Source: Neolewinella aquimaris
GTDB taxonomy: Bacteria > Bacteroidota > Bacteroidia > Chitinophagales > Saprospiraceae
Assembly: GCF_014197245.1 (NCBI RefSeq)
Contig: NZ_JACIFF010000002.1
Span: forward strand, 200,106-264,105
Direction: 5' to 3'
DNA length: 64,000 nucleotides
The translations under genes and the position numbers were made by a program. This document shows, in pieces, positions 19,387 through 28,542 of the stretch. A model generated the notes under the pieces. It saw nothing but the letters and a program-made list of their open reading frames with translations. It was not told where the DNA came from and did not search any database. Numbering within the stretch: the first letter of the stretch is position 1; each line of letters begins with the position of its first letter.

Positions 19387-20253
19387 ATGTACTGGCTCGT
19401 CGTGATTATCCCGGTCTTACTTGCAGTCGCCTACCACGGCTGGCTGCCGGAGATGATCGTGCGGCCGCTCCGGAGGTCAGTCAACCTCGATCCCCAGGAC
19501 CTGGGGTTTGCCTTCGAGTCCGTCGTGCTGACCACCCCGGACCGTCTGGAGCTCGCCGCATACTACGTCCCCGCCACCATCCCCGCCCGGGGCAACCTCG
19601 TGATCCTCCACGGCAAGGACAGCGCCAAGGAATTGTACCTGGAGTACCTGCCCCAGTTGGCCCCCTACGGCTACAACCTGCTGCTTTACGATGCCCGGGC
19701 CCACGGAAAAAGCCGGGGGGAGTTCACCACCTTCGGGTACCACGAGTGGCGCGACGTGGTGACGGCCGTCGATCACCTTAGGTACCTGGCCGGCGACCTG
19801 CCCACGGGGGTGTTCGGGCACAGCATGGGCGGTGCCGTTGCCCTGCAGGCCATGGCCCGGAGTGAGGCGATCGACTTTGGCGTCAGCGAAAGCACCTTCA
19901 CTCATTTGGGCGACATCATCCACGTATACGCCCGGCGTAAAGCGGGCATTCCGCTGCCCCGGTGGCTGACCGACCGCGTGCTCGACCGGGCCGAAAAAAC
20001 CGCCATTTTCCGGCACCGGGAGGTGGAACCCGTACGGGCGGCGCGGGACGTTCACCAGCCCGCCCTCATCATCCACGGCGAAATGGACCGACAGATCGAC
20101 GTGGACAACGGCCGGCAGTTGTACGCCGCCCTGGGCAGTGAACGGAAGGAGCTCTACATCGTACCGGGGGCCGGACACGACAACCTCACCGAAGTGGGAG
20201 CCGACGGCTACTGGTGGCGGTTGCGTGCCTTCCTGCAATCCGTTACTTCTTGA
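19387..20253 (+). CDS. Alpha/beta hydrolase
   Basis: A 288-residue hydrolase with an N-terminal hydrophobic anchor (about residues 3-16). The nucleophile elbow is GHSMGG, the acid is probably the Asp in GEMDRQ, and the base the His in GAGHDN near the C-terminus; an oxyanion-hole HGKD motif is also present. This resembles the membrane-anchored esterase/lipase group often annotated as YqkD/FrsA-like or BAAT-like hydrolases. The ATG at 19387 is preferred over a TTG nine bases upstream. Its end overlaps the next gene, so it may head a three-gene operon with the DUF2157 and GDYXXLXY proteins. Confidence 0.88.
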   Translation: MYWLVVIIPVLLAVAYHGWLPEMIVRPLRRSVNLDPQDLGFAFESVVLTTPDRLELAAYYVPATIPARGNLVILHGKDSAKELYLEYLPQLAPYGYNLLLYDARAHGKSRGEFTTFGYHEWRDVVTAVDHLRYLAGDLPTGVFGHSMGGAVALQAMARSEAIDFGVSESTFTHLGDIIHVYARRKAGIPLPRWLTDRVLDRAEKTAIFRHREVEPVRAARDVHQPALIIHGEMDRQIDVDNGRQLYAALGSERKELYIVPGAGHDNLTEVGADGYWWRLRAFLQSVTS

Positions 20254-22076
20254 AGCGGTCAACGGCCGGCCCCGGCGAGTGGGTGCGCTTTGCGCGGACG
20301 TTGCTGCTGGGAGCAGGAGCGGCATTTTTGCTGAGCGGTATCGTTTTTTTCTTTGCCTTTAACTGGGCTTCCTGGCACCGTTTCGTAAAACTGGGAACGG
20401 CGGCCGGTCTACTTACCGTCACGGGCCTGTCCGGTCTTTTCTTACCCCTGCGGGGACACCTACGACCGGTGATACTTATCGCGGCGGTGGCCCTCATCGG
20501 GGTCTTACTTGCCGTACTCGGGCAAGCGTACCAGACCGGGGCCGACAGCTTCGACCTTTTTTTGACCTGGTCGCTATTCGCCCTACCCTGGGTAGCCCTG
20601 GTCCACTTCGCTCCCCTGTGGCTCCTCTACGCCGTTGTTCTTAATCTTACGCTGGTAACCTATACTCGACAGGTGAGCGAGGAACTGGGGTTTGTGGCGA
20701 TCGGGCTACTTCTTTTCGTGCTCAACACCCTGCTCTGGTTGGTCGTGTGGTTGTGGGGCCGGCGGCGACCGGCCTTCGGTTGGCTACTGAAACTACTGGC
20801 CCTCTGGGCGGCTACGAACGTGTCGGTAGCCATCAGTTCCGGCAGCTTCGACGAGGATCCGGTGTGGCTGGGGCTTACCGTGGGGCTGGGACTGACGGTG
20901 TATGCCGGCTGGGCAGTGCTGTCCGTGCGGCAGCGCACCGTGTATTACCTGGCCGTAACCGGGGGCAGCGTACTGCTGACCGTCACCTTCTTACTGCTCC
21001 GGCTGGCCGACAACTCACTCGCCTACCTGCTGGCCGGTACGCTGGTGCTCACCGGAGTGACCGTCCTGGCCAACCGGCTGAACCGACTTAGCGAGGGATG
21101 GAGAACTACCCCGCAGGAAGGGGTGCCGGACTCAGACACAAATAGCGACGACGCCAACACCGGAGTAGCCGTGAAGGTGCTTTCCGGCATCGGGGGCTTC
21201 TTTGCGAGCCTGTTGTTCTTACTATTCCTGTGGATCGCCGACCTAATCAACCGGCCGGTGGTCGCTTCCGCGCTGGGGGCCGTACTCGTGGTGGCCACCA
21301 TCCTGCTCGGCCGCAATCCTCGCCAAGCCTTTCTGGCTACGATCACCGTGTGTGGCTACCTCGTCGGGGTGGGGCTCACCATGGTGGGTTTGCCGCCGGA
21401 GGTTACCGATCAGCAGCTGGTGATCCCGGTGGTGGTGATCGCGGTGGCTACCTTAGTTTTTACCCGCAATTATTTTCTGGTATTCCTCGCCGTAGTGTCC
21501 CTTCCGGCCTGCCTGCTGTACCTCTACCTGGTCAATCCCACGTTCATCTACGTCGATCTGGCAGTCGTATTCACTGCCCTTGCCTTAGTAAGTTTCAACT
21601 TGCTAGAACCGCGGGTGTCCACTCACCCCAGCTTCCCGGCCGTGCGTACCGGGCTTGCCTGCGGACTGCTTATGGTGCTGCTGTTTTACCGCTGGGGGAA
21701 CTGGATGGCCGATCTCCCGCAGACTTATTACGCTGAGGCGCCGGCGGCGATTAGTCTTTACCTGCTGTCGGTCATCGTGTTGTGGAGGAGCATTCCACGG
21801 GCCTGGGCCATCGGTGCCGGTCTGGTGATTTTGCCCCTCACTCTGCTGCCCCTGCTGCTGGGAAGTTTACTGCTGTTGTTGGCAAGCTTTCGGAATCGCC
21901 ATTTCGTGGGGATCGGACTTGGGGCCTCCGGGCTGCTGTACTTCACGGCGCAGTATTACTACGACCTACGGTGGACTTTGCTGGATAAGTCGTTCGTACT
22001 TATGGGTTCCGGCCTTGCGTTACTGGCACTCTACACCCTACTGCAACGTAAATTCACCCGTAGTGAATCGAACTAG
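20214..22076 (+). CDS. DUF2157 polytopic membrane protein
   Basis: A polytopic inner-membrane protein of up to 620 residues and about 14-16 hydrophobic segments. The first hydrophobic hairpin with FFFAFNWASWHRF matches the start of DUF2157 proteins. The frame opens at GTG 20214 inside the hydrolase gene; a TTG at 20250 (giving MKRSTAG) would leave only a short overlap and is quite possible, so the exact start is uncertain. The soluble N-terminal piece common in DUF2157 proteins is missing. It is followed by a GDYXXLXY protein, its usual partner. Function unknown. Confidence 0.85.
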   Translation: MAVACLPAIRYFLKRSTAGPGEWVRFARTLLLGAGAAFLLSGIVFFFAFNWASWHRFVKLGTAAGLLTVTGLSGLFLPLRGHLRPVILIAAVALIGVLLAVLGQAYQTGADSFDLFLTWSLFALPWVALVHFAPLWLLYAVVLNLTLVTYTRQVSEELGFVAIGLLLFVLNTLLWLVVWLWGRRRPAFGWLLKLLALWAATNVSVAISSGSFDEDPVWLGLTVGLGLTVYAGWAVLSVRQRTVYYLAVTGGSVLLTVTFLLLRLADNSLAYLLAGTLVLTGVTVLANRLNRLSEGWRTTPQEGVPDSDTNSDDANTGVAVKVLSGIGGFFASLLFLLFLWIADLINRPVVASALGAVLVVATILLGRNPRQAFLATITVCGYLVGVGLTMVGLPPEVTDQQLVIPVVVIAVATLVFTRNYFLVFLAVVSLPACLLYLYLVNPTFIYVDLAVVFTALALVSFNLLEPRVSTHPSFPAVRTGLACGLLMVLLFYRWGNWMADLPQTYYAEAPAAISLYLLSVIVLWRSIPRAWAIGAGLVILPLTLLPLLLGSLLLLLASFRNRHFVGIGLGASGLLYFTAQYYYDLRWTLLDKSFVLMGSGLALLALYTLLQRKFTRSESN

Positions 22077-22560
22077 GCAACTCGTGCTGCTGGCGTGCCT
22101 GCTGGCTACCCTGGCCTTCGTAGCGTACTCCGTGTTGACCAGGGAGCGTACCCTGCGGGACGGCGAGTTGGTGCTGCTGCGGTTGGTGCCGGTGGATCCC
22201 AGGTCATTGCTGCAGGGAGACTACATGCGGCTGCGGTATGCCATCGAGCAGGATGCCGACCCCACTCCCCGGAGGGGCTATCTCGTTCTAAGCGTCGACG
22301 AAAACAGGGTGGGACATTACGTGCGGCTGCAGGCGGAACGAGATCCGCTGAAATCCGGCGAGCACCTGCTTAGGTTCGGGCGGCGGGGCGCGGGAGCAGG
22401 GGAAGTCGGAAGGCTGTCCGTCGGGGCCGAAAGCTACTTTTTCCAGGAAGGAGAAGGCGACAAGTACGCCCGGGCAAAGTACTGTGGACTGCGGCTCGAC
22501 GGCAAGGGCGGTTCCGTACTGGTAGGCCTGTGGGACGAAGACCTGGAGCGAATCAGGTAA
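22063..22560 (+). CDS. GDYXXLXY domain protein
   Basis: A 165-residue protein with one N-terminal transmembrane segment and an extracytoplasmic domain carrying the family signature GDYMRLRY. Such proteins are regularly encoded next to DUF2157 or DUF4401 membrane proteins, as here, and the pair probably forms one membrane complex of unknown function. The GTG start at 22063 overlaps the DUF2157 stop by 14 bp, which implies coupled translation. The 3' end overlaps the convergent transporter gene by 8 bp. Confidence 0.88.
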   Translation: MNRTRQLVLLACLLATLAFVAYSVLTRERTLRDGELVLLRLVPVDPRSLLQGDYMRLRYAIEQDADPTPRRGYLVLSVDENRVGHYVRLQAERDPLKSGEHLLRFGRRGAGAGEVGRLSVGAESYFFQEGEGDKYARAKYCGLRLDGKGGSVLVGLWDEDLERIR

Positions 22561-23371
22561 CCGTAGCCCGCGCCCGCATGGCGGCGGAAACCTCCGCCCC
22601 CAGGTAACGATCGATGATGGCGTGGAGCCAGTAAATGACCGGGGTGAGACCGATCGCCATCGTAAACTTGAAGACATACTGCACGGTCGCAACGGCCAGG
22701 ATGCGCGACCACGGCCAGGGGGAGGTCACGCCGCCGAACAGTTCGGGTCCCAGCTTAAAGGCGACGTAGAGCACCACGAAACTGTCTACCAGCTGGCTGA
22801 TCAGGGTGGAGCCGGTCGCCCGCAGCCAGAGCTTGTCCTCCCCCGTGCGCCGCCGAATGCGGTGAAAGACAATAACGTCGGTAAGCTGGGCGATCAAAAA
22901 GGCCAGGAGCGAGCCTACGATGATGAACAGGCCCTGCCCGAAGGTTACCCGGAAGGCAGCTTGATTGTCGGGTACCCCCTGCACCTGCGCCCCCGCCACC
23001 CACCAGTCGGCCGGACTGAGCTGAATAGCGAAGAAGATCATGAGGAAGGCGTAGCCGATGAGCCCGACCGTGAGGTAACTGAGCAGCTTGACGCCGCGCT
23101 GGCCGTAGTATTCGTTCAACAGGTCCGTCATCACGAAGACGACCGGCCAGAGCAGTACCCCGGCACTGAACTGCAGAGCCCCGATCTCCCCGAACAGGTT
23201 GAAGTTCCAGGGATCCAGTCCGAGCGTGTCCTCCAGGGCGAAGATCTTCACGCCGATGAGCTCGGCCACCAGGGCATTGGCTACGAAGAAGCCGGCCAGG
23301 TACACGAAGAGGCGGCTCGGCCGGTGGCTGATGACTTCGGTAGACGGCGTGGGCGGTGGCGAATCGATCAA
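22553..23371 (-). CDS. Queuosine precursor transporter (YhhQ/VUT family)
   Basis: A 272-residue inner-membrane protein with about six transmembrane segments, matching the VUT/YhhQ family that imports queuine precursors such as preQ0 or preQ1 for tRNA modification. Family-typical stretches include VANALVAELIGVKIF, GVLLWPVVFVMTDLLNEYYG and TLISQLVDSFVVL. The start is a TTG at 23371; no in-frame ATG lies before the first membrane segment. A possible -7 box TACTTTCG lies at 23391-23398 on the same strand. Confidence 0.88.
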   Translation of the reverse strand: MIDSPPPTPSTEVISHRPSRLFVYLAGFFVANALVAELIGVKIFALEDTLGLDPWNFNLFGEIGALQFSAGVLLWPVVFVMTDLLNEYYGQRGVKLLSYLTVGLIGYAFLMIFFAIQLSPADWWVAGAQVQGVPDNQAAFRVTFGQGLFIIVGSLLAFLIAQLTDVIVFHRIRRRTGEDKLWLRATGSTLISQLVDSFVVLYVAFKLGPELFGGVTSPWPWSRILAVATVQYVFKFTMAIGLTPVIYWLHAIIDRYLGAEVSAAMRARATVT

Positions 23372-23449
23372 GACAAGGGAAAATGAGTGACGAAAGTAGC
23401 AAACGCAATATGGGTACTTTACCGTCTGTATTCCTACAGAACCTCCCCA

Positions 23450-24127
23450 ATGCCCTACGCTTTACTCTTTTTTTGCCTGCTCTGCCTCAGTCCCATAAGC
23501 GCCCAAACCCCGGAAGATCAACCACCCAGCGTAGCACTAAGTGACCTGACGTACGTACGGACCGCCCTACCCTACCAGGGCAAACAGCGCCTCAAAGCGG
23601 TGATGCTGCTGTACAACACCTACGAATGGAACCTTGATCGCCACTTCCAGCTTGGGGTCGGGGTGGGCGGTCCGTTGGGTATACTCCTCAATCAGCGCTT
23701 CCGGACATCGTTGAACGATTGGCTGCACATCGGGCTGAGCAACGAGCTTATCCTCGCGCCCCAGTACGGCTCCGAAGGCGACCGCTTCCCCCGGGTCGGC
23801 GACGTCACGACCCTGCTTACGGTGGGCAGCGACCAACAATTCTTTAGCCTGGGGGCCGGCCTGTTTTATGCATCGGGGAGCGACAACTCCTCGGTGACCA
23901 ACTACCGAATCGGTGCCGGCACCCTCGTCGGAGAGCGGACGCACATTTACGGTGAGCTCCTGGCCTACCTCAATCGGTGGGGGGAGCTCGGCGTAGCGCC
24001 CTCCCTCAACGTGGCCATTGCCAACCGCCGGCACCGGTGGAGCTGGGGCGTCATGACCGTGGTCATCGACGGAGAATCCTACTTCGGTCGGCCGATCCCG
24101 TACATCAGCTACTCCCTTTATTACTGA
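23450..24127 (+). CDS. Putative outer membrane beta-barrel protein
   Basis: A 225-residue exported protein of unknown function with a signal peptide (about 1-19, ending SPISAQ). The remainder alternates hydrophobic and polar residues with many Gly and Tyr, for example LGVGVGGPLGILL and FSLGAGLFYASG, and ends in the aromatic YISYSLYY. That pattern suggests a small outer-membrane beta-barrel. I chose the ATG at 23450, which begins the signal peptide; the frame is open to 23387. It is followed 11 bp later by the sua5 gene. Confidence 0.65.
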   Translation: MPYALLFFCLLCLSPISAQTPEDQPPSVALSDLTYVRTALPYQGKQRLKAVMLLYNTYEWNLDRHFQLGVGVGGPLGILLNQRFRTSLNDWLHIGLSNELILAPQYGSEGDRFPRVGDVTTLLTVGSDQQFFSLGAGLFYASGSDNSSVTNYRIGAGTLVGERTHIYGELLAYLNRWGELGVAPSLNVAIANRRHRWSWGVMTVVIDGESYFGRPIPYISYSLYY

Positions 24128-24135
24128 TACTTTTG
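24128..24135 (+). promoter_or_regulatory. -7 box (TACTTTTG) for sua5
   Basis: TACTTTTG is an exact TAnnTTTG match immediately after the stop of the preceding gene and three bases before the ATG at 24139. If used, transcription would begin at or next to the start codon, giving a leaderless message. Confidence 0.4.
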
Positions 24136-24138
24136 CGT

Positions 24139-25086
24139 ATGCGCGCAATCATCGGAACGGACCCGGAAGAAGCAGCCCGGCGGTTGGCAATGGGCCAACT
24201 CGTAGCCCTGCCCACCGAGACCGTCTACGGTCTGGGAGGAAACGCCCTGAATCCCCGGGCCGTCAGTGGCGTCTTTACGGCCAAGAACCGGCCCAGTTTC
24301 GACCCCCTGATCCTGCATCAGTCGTCGTCCGAGCGGATCCTCGCATACGCGCAACAGATTCCGCACGAAGCCCGTCGGTTGGCGGAAGCCCTCTGGCCCG
24401 GGCCCCTGACCCTGGTGCTGCCCCGGGTGTCTTCCGTGCCGGACCTCGTTACTGCCGGTCTCGATACCGTCGCCCTACGCGTGCCGTCCCACCCCCTGAT
24501 CCGGGAGGTACTCGAGCGGGTCGATTTTCCGGTAGCGGCCCCGAGCGCCAATCCCTTTGGCTTCGTCAGTCCGGTCACGGCGGCCCACGTCGCGGACCAG
24601 CTCGGAGATCGCATCGATTACATTCTGGACGGTGGCACGTGTCGGGTGGGCCTCGAAAGCACCATCGTCGGATTCGCCGGAGGGGCACCGACCGTACTGC
24701 GCAAGGGCGGTACTGCCGTGGAGGACATCGAATCCGTACTCGGCAGATCGGTAGAGGTACGCACCCTCAGCAGCAGCAGGCCTACGGCTCCGGGGATGCT
24801 GGTGAGTCATTATTCTCCCGGCATCGCCCTTACCCTAGTGGAGGTCGCGGCGGAAGCGGGGACGGCCGAACGGGCGGTGGTTCGCTTTGGTGATGCCAAC
24901 GGCGCGGGTGGGCAGCACGAGTATAATTTATCGGTCGCCGGAGACCTGGAGGAGGCGGCCCGCAACCTCTTCACCGTACTGCGGCGGCTGGCGGCCGGCG
25001 GGTACCGCTCGGCTACGGTGGAACTGGTACCCGAGCGCGGACTGGGGCGGGCGATCAACGACCGGCTACGGCGCGCGAGCAATTAG
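24139..25086 (+). CDS. Threonylcarbamoyl-AMP synthase, Sua5 type
   Basis: A 315-residue enzyme that makes threonylcarbamoyl-adenylate from Thr, bicarbonate and ATP, the first step of t6A37 tRNA modification. The YrdC fold (about 1-205) shows ALPTETVYGLGGNA, AKNRPSFDPLILH and APSANPFGFVSPV. A C-terminal Sua5 domain follows a linker containing APGMLVSHYSP, so it is the two-domain form and not the short TsaC. An essential housekeeping gene in most bacteria. Confidence 0.93.
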   Translation: MRAIIGTDPEEAARRLAMGQLVALPTETVYGLGGNALNPRAVSGVFTAKNRPSFDPLILHQSSSERILAYAQQIPHEARRLAEALWPGPLTLVLPRVSSVPDLVTAGLDTVALRVPSHPLIREVLERVDFPVAAPSANPFGFVSPVTAAHVADQLGDRIDYILDGGTCRVGLESTIVGFAGGAPTVLRKGGTAVEDIESVLGRSVEVRTLSSSRPTAPGMLVSHYSPGIALTLVEVAAEAGTAERAVVRFGDANGAGGQHEYNLSVAGDLEEAARNLFTVLRRLAAGGYRSATVELVPERGLGRAINDRLRRASN

Positions 25087-25145
25087 GGAGTGGGGTTAAC
25101 TTTCCCGCATCTGTTGCGTTTCGGGAATTGCAATTAACCCTGTCC

Positions 25146-25544
25146 ATGCGCCTCGTCTCCGTTTTGCTCTTTTCTCTGATCTTGTTCTCCTGTGGCCAGG
25201 ATGGTACCCCGGCCGTTGCCGAAGGGGCTACGCTCACGGGCCGCTGGGACCTGGTGGAAGCGCGGCGGGACAACGTAAAGACCAATCTGCTGGAGGGGCT
25301 GTACTTCGTCTTCGACGCCGACGGCACCTTCGAAACCAACTTGCTTACCAACGAAGCCCAGTCGGGCACTTACGTGCGACAGGACGGTGAGATCACGACG
25401 GAAGGCGTAGAAGTGCCGATGACCTACGAGATCGAATCGCTCGAGGAGGGCGAGTTGTACCTGCGCTCGCGGTACGAAGGATTCTTGTTCGACTTCCGGA
25501 TGCAGCGGGGCGGTACGGAGGCCGGGGAAACTCCGACGGACTAA
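25146..25544 (+). CDS. Lipocalin-like lipoprotein
   Basis: A 132-residue lipoprotein with lipobox LILFSC near residue 17. The mature part begins GRWDLVEARRDN and has FVFDADGTFETN and GTYVRQDGEI stretches typical of the small lipocalin-like beta-barrels of Bacteroidota. These bind unknown ligands or have structural roles. The ATG at 25146 starts the signal peptide directly. Its stop overlaps the convergent ACP-like gene by 4 bp. Confidence 0.7.
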   Translation: MRLVSVLLFSLILFSCGQDGTPAVAEGATLTGRWDLVEARRDNVKTNLLEGLYFVFDADGTFETNLLTNEAQSGTYVRQDGEITTEGVEVPMTYEIESLEEGELYLRSRYEGFLFDFRMQRGGTEAGETPTD

Positions 25545-25801
25545 CGCAGAAAAAAGTGTTGCAGGTCGCCGACCGTTTCAATCTGGGCCGCTTCCTCCTC
25601 GGTGAGGTAGTACTCCAGTTTGCTCTCCAGTCCGGCGACCAGCAGCTTGATGTCGGTGGTATCGAGGAACAGGTCTTCGCGCAGGCGGGTGAAGCCGTGG
25701 AGCCGGTGTCCGGGCAGACGCAGTTCGGAACTGAGGTTGTGCATCAGGGAAGCGCTACGTGCAACGTTGGCCTCGGTAGAAAAGCTTGTCATATTGTTCA
25801 T
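25541..25801 (-). CDS. Acyl-carrier-protein-like protein without the serine
   Basis: An 86-residue protein whose second half aligns by eye with acyl carrier proteins: DLFLDTTDIKLLVAGLESKL corresponds to the DLGLDSLD...LE helix II region and IETVGDLQHFF to the final helix. The phosphopantetheine serine of the DSL motif is replaced by Thr48 (DTT), so it probably cannot be loaded in the normal way. The N-terminal helix of ACP is less clear. Function unknown; a carrier-protein decoy or regulatory domain is possible. A perfect palindrome lies 32 bp upstream of its start. Confidence 0.55.
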   Translation of the reverse strand: MNNMTSFSTEANVARSASLMHNLSSELRLPGHRLHGFTRLREDLFLDTTDIKLLVAGLESKLEYYLTEEEAAQIETVGDLQHFFLR

Positions 25802-25832
25802 TTGGCAGCCAGCCGAACGGCATGGGTTAAAA

Positions 25833-25846
25833 AGCGAATATTCGCT
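25833..25846. promoter_or_regulatory. Palindrome AGCGAATATTCGCT
   Basis: A perfect 14-bp palindrome in the 174-bp divergent region between the ACP-like gene and the LOG gene. The same core occurs at 62122-62139 and, with one mismatch, at 936-947, all in intergenic DNA. It is a candidate operator for an unidentified dimeric regulator. Confidence 0.4.
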
Positions 25847-25975
25847 GGAAAGAACGATGTGGTGGGGATAAGCGTTGCCTCAGTGGTAAAATATATTCCG
25901 GATAAAACCATGGAGTGTCTTTCGGCATTCCCTTCCGGCGACACCTTTGGGTGTAGTGTCATCAATTATAATTTT

Positions 25976-26695
25976 ATGAGTGATTTTTCTGGGCTTGAGC
26001 GTCAGGCCCCCCGCCGCTGGAACACCGAGCCCTTCGGCGAGAACAGTTGGACCATGTTTAAGGTGATCAGTGAATTTGTCGAAGGCTTCGAGGTGATGAA
26101 CCGCATCGGACCCTGCGTAAGCATATTCGGTTCGGCCCGCACCAAGCCGGATCACAAGTATTACAAAACGGCTACCGAGATCGGCAGGCTCCTCGTTCGC
26201 CAGGGTTATGGCATCATCACCGGTGGCGGTCCCGGCATTATGGAAGCCGGCAACAAGGGCGCCCACGACAGCAAGGGGGCCAGCATCGGGCTCAACATCG
26301 ACCTGCCCTTCGAGCAGAGCAGCAACGCATACGTTGACCACGATAAGGACATCGACTTCCGGTATTTTTTCGTGCGCAAGGTGATGTTCGTCAAGTACGC
26401 CCAGGCCTTCGTGTGCTGTCCGGGGGGCTTCGGCACCATGGATGAGCTCTTCGAGGTGCTCACGCTGATCCAGACCAAAAAGATCACCCCGGTGCCCGTC
26501 ATTCTGGTGGGCAGGAGTTACTGGGCGGGGCTCCGTGAATGGATCTTCGATACCATGTCTACCCGCGAGAAGACCATCAGCGAAGGAGACATCGACCTGC
26601 TTCCCGTAGTCGACACGCCGGAGGAAGTACTCGCTATCATCCAGGAGTTTTACGACGAAAAGGGCGGTCGCCTGGAGCCTAATTATAAGCTCTAG
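25976..26695 (+). CDS. LOG family protein (TIGR00730)
   Basis: A 239-residue Rossmann-fold protein of the LOG family, whose best-known members release free cytokinin bases from nucleoside monophosphates by phosphoribohydrolysis. Both signatures are present: GGGPGIMEAGNKGA and PGGFGTMDELFEVLT. This longer, SARTKPDHKYY-containing type is common in bacteria and its real substrate is usually unknown. The ATG at 25976 was chosen; the open frame extends upstream to 25556 only by antisense chance to the ACP-like gene. It overlaps the convergent DUF2254 gene by 17 bp. Confidence 0.9.
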   Translation: MSDFSGLERQAPRRWNTEPFGENSWTMFKVISEFVEGFEVMNRIGPCVSIFGSARTKPDHKYYKTATEIGRLLVRQGYGIITGGGPGIMEAGNKGAHDSKGASIGLNIDLPFEQSSNAYVDHDKDIDFRYFFVRKVMFVKYAQAFVCCPGGFGTMDELFEVLTLIQTKKITPVPVILVGRSYWAGLREWIFDTMSTREKTISEGDIDLLPVVDTPEEVLAIIQEFYDEKGGRLEPNYKL

Positions 26696-28055
26696 TGTTT
26701 CCCGCTATACCGGGCTGGCTACGCCGGGTATCTTCCAGCATCACCAGTTGTCGTGCCGCTCGAAGCCTGCGGCGCTGTCCGAGTAACTCCCGGGCAATCA
26801 CCCCGCGATCGACGGAATTTCGAATACTGGCCCGGGCGTCTTCCAGCAGCGCGTGGATCTCGACCATGATGATGCGGCGGTAGTAGGTCGATTCACCCGA
26901 CAGCAACATCAGGTGGAAAAGCATCTGAAACAAGCGGCGCACCACGAGGGGATCCTGCTTGCCGTAACAACGCATTTCCTGCATCAGCGCCGTGAGTACC
27001 TCGGCGTAGTCGTGACGGGCGAACCAGACGTCGTGCCCCTGCTTCGCGCGAAAGTAGTTGTGCAGCGGCGCGGCCATCAGCCGGCTGAGGATTTCCGTCT
27101 GCCGGTCGATCACCATCAGCGCGGTACCCGGATCGTTGATGCCGGGGGATAGTGCCTTCAGTGCAATTTCCGTAAGCTGCTTCAGGTTGGGCAAATACCA
27201 GTCGTCGAACTGATCGTGTATCGGAGCAACGGTTGCCATGACGCGGTCGATCTGCTCTTCGGTGAGCATCCGTTCCGATTGTACCATGGGCAAATCCTTG
27301 GGGACGAAATCCCCCTTCCTTACGCCAATGTAAATGCGGGTATCGAACTCTCGCGCAAATTCCGACAGGGACTTATGGTCCACGGTGCCGACGTAACCGC
27401 TGATCGGCGAGGGAATGCCGTACCACTGCTTGACTTCCTGGGGTATGCTTCCTTCCGAAAATCCCTCTCCCTCCAGCTCGGATTCTTTCTCGATCCCGCG
27501 CAGTGAGTCCCGTGCGGAGGCATCGATGATGCTATCCACCTGAATTTTTTTCGTGATGGCCGTAACGAAATACACGAACAGACACAGGCAAGTGATACCA
27601 AGAACCGTACAAACGAGGATGGAAAAATTGGGAATCTTGAAGTCGTCGTTGCTGCGTATTGAAAGCAGTACCGTGATGGTCAGGACGATGGTGGCCAGGT
27701 TGAGCCCCATGACGAATTGCAGGGATCGGTCTCCCGTCAGTTTCGGCAGCAAGCGCGGGCTGTAACTTGACGCGACCTGATTCAGCAGGATCATGATCTG
27801 GGAAAAGGTAAACACCGTAAGGGTGATCAATCCTCCGATGAACATCCCCAGAATGGTGCGCGCGGTATCCTGACTCGTAATGGCGAGCGCCGGAAATATG
27901 TCCGTGGTCGTTTTGCTTATCTCGGTGGAGTTTTCCAGGAAATAAAACAGAAACCCCAGGAGGACCGCCGCCACGATCATCGGTACGGGCAAGAACGCAA
28001 CGCTTCTGACGGCCTGCTTACTGAAGGTGCGAATGAGTCGCATAATCCTATCCAT
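26679..28055 (-). CDS. DUF2254 membrane protein
   Basis: A 458-residue membrane protein of the DUF2254 family with four N-terminal transmembrane segments (about 18-38, 65-90, 115-135, 145-170) and a long cytoplasmic or periplasmic part. The conserved KALSPGINDPGTALMVID stretch is the family hallmark. Function is unknown. It is the last gene of a tight operon after thyA and the ykgJ-like gene, with only 5 bp between the ykgJ stop and its ATG. Confidence 0.87.
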   Translation of the reverse strand: MDRIMRLIRTFSKQAVRSVAFLPVPMIVAAVLLGFLFYFLENSTEISKTTTDIFPALAITSQDTARTILGMFIGGLITLTVFTFSQIMILLNQVASSYSPRLLPKLTGDRSLQFVMGLNLATIVLTITVLLSIRSNDDFKIPNFSILVCTVLGITCLCLFVYFVTAITKKIQVDSIIDASARDSLRGIEKESELEGEGFSEGSIPQEVKQWYGIPSPISGYVGTVDHKSLSEFAREFDTRIYIGVRKGDFVPKDLPMVQSERMLTEEQIDRVMATVAPIHDQFDDWYLPNLKQLTEIALKALSPGINDPGTALMVIDRQTEILSRLMAAPLHNYFRAKQGHDVWFARHDYAEVLTALMQEMRCYGKQDPLVVRRLFQMLFHLMLLSGESTYYRRIIMVEIHALLEDARASIRNSVDRGVIARELLGQRRRLRAARQLVMLEDTRRSQPGIAGNTRAYN

Positions 28056-28060
28056 GTCAA

Positions 28061-28540
28061 TTATTTACGCAGCCTCCGCAAAATACGGGCCACTGCGGGG
28101 CATACCAGGGTGTTGCGCAAAGTCAACGGGAGAATCTGCAGCATGTTCTTACGGTCGGTGTGCGGATACTCCCGGCAGGCCCGGGGCCGGGCGGCGTAAA
28201 CGGAGCAGTAGTTGTCGGGGCCCAGGAACGGGCAGGGGGCCACGTTGAGCACATAATCGCCCTCGTTGTCGAGGTGCAGGTGCCGTTCCACCAATTCGGC
28301 GGGTCGGATGCCCAGGTGGCGGGAGAGCCGGTCGATGTCGATGTCGCGAAAGATCGGACTCGTCGTCTTGCAGCAGTTGGCGCAGTCGAGACAGTCGATT
28401 TCCGAGAAGACCCGGTCGTGTAGATCGTGTACCTGCCGGTCGAGGTTGGCCGGTGGGCGATTGCGCAGCCTGGATACGAACTTGCGGTTCGACTTATACT
28501 CCGCGGCGGCCTGCTCCAGCTCCTCGTTTACGTTCAGCAT
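28061..28540 (-). CDS. YkgJ-type cysteine cluster protein
   Basis: A 159-residue cytoplasmic protein of the YkgJ/UPF0153 cysteine-cluster family, which probably binds a metal or iron-sulfur centre. The cluster is clear: CLDCANCC (about 50-57), APCPFLGPDNYCSVY, and RPRACREYPH. The biochemical role is unknown in the family. It starts two bases after the thyA stop, so the two are cotranscribed. Confidence 0.88.
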   Translation of the reverse strand: MLNVNEELEQAAAEYKSNRKFVSRLRNRPPANLDRQVHDLHDRVFSEIDCLDCANCCKTTSPIFRDIDIDRLSRHLGIRPAELVERHLHLDNEGDYVLNVAPCPFLGPDNYCSVYAARPRACREYPHTDRKNMLQILPLTLRNTLVCPAVARILRRLRK

Positions 28541-28542
28541 AG

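Noticed and set aside
25556-25975. N-terminal extension of the LOG protein
   Set aside because: The upstream open frame is antisense to the ACP-like gene and has no LOG-family similarity.
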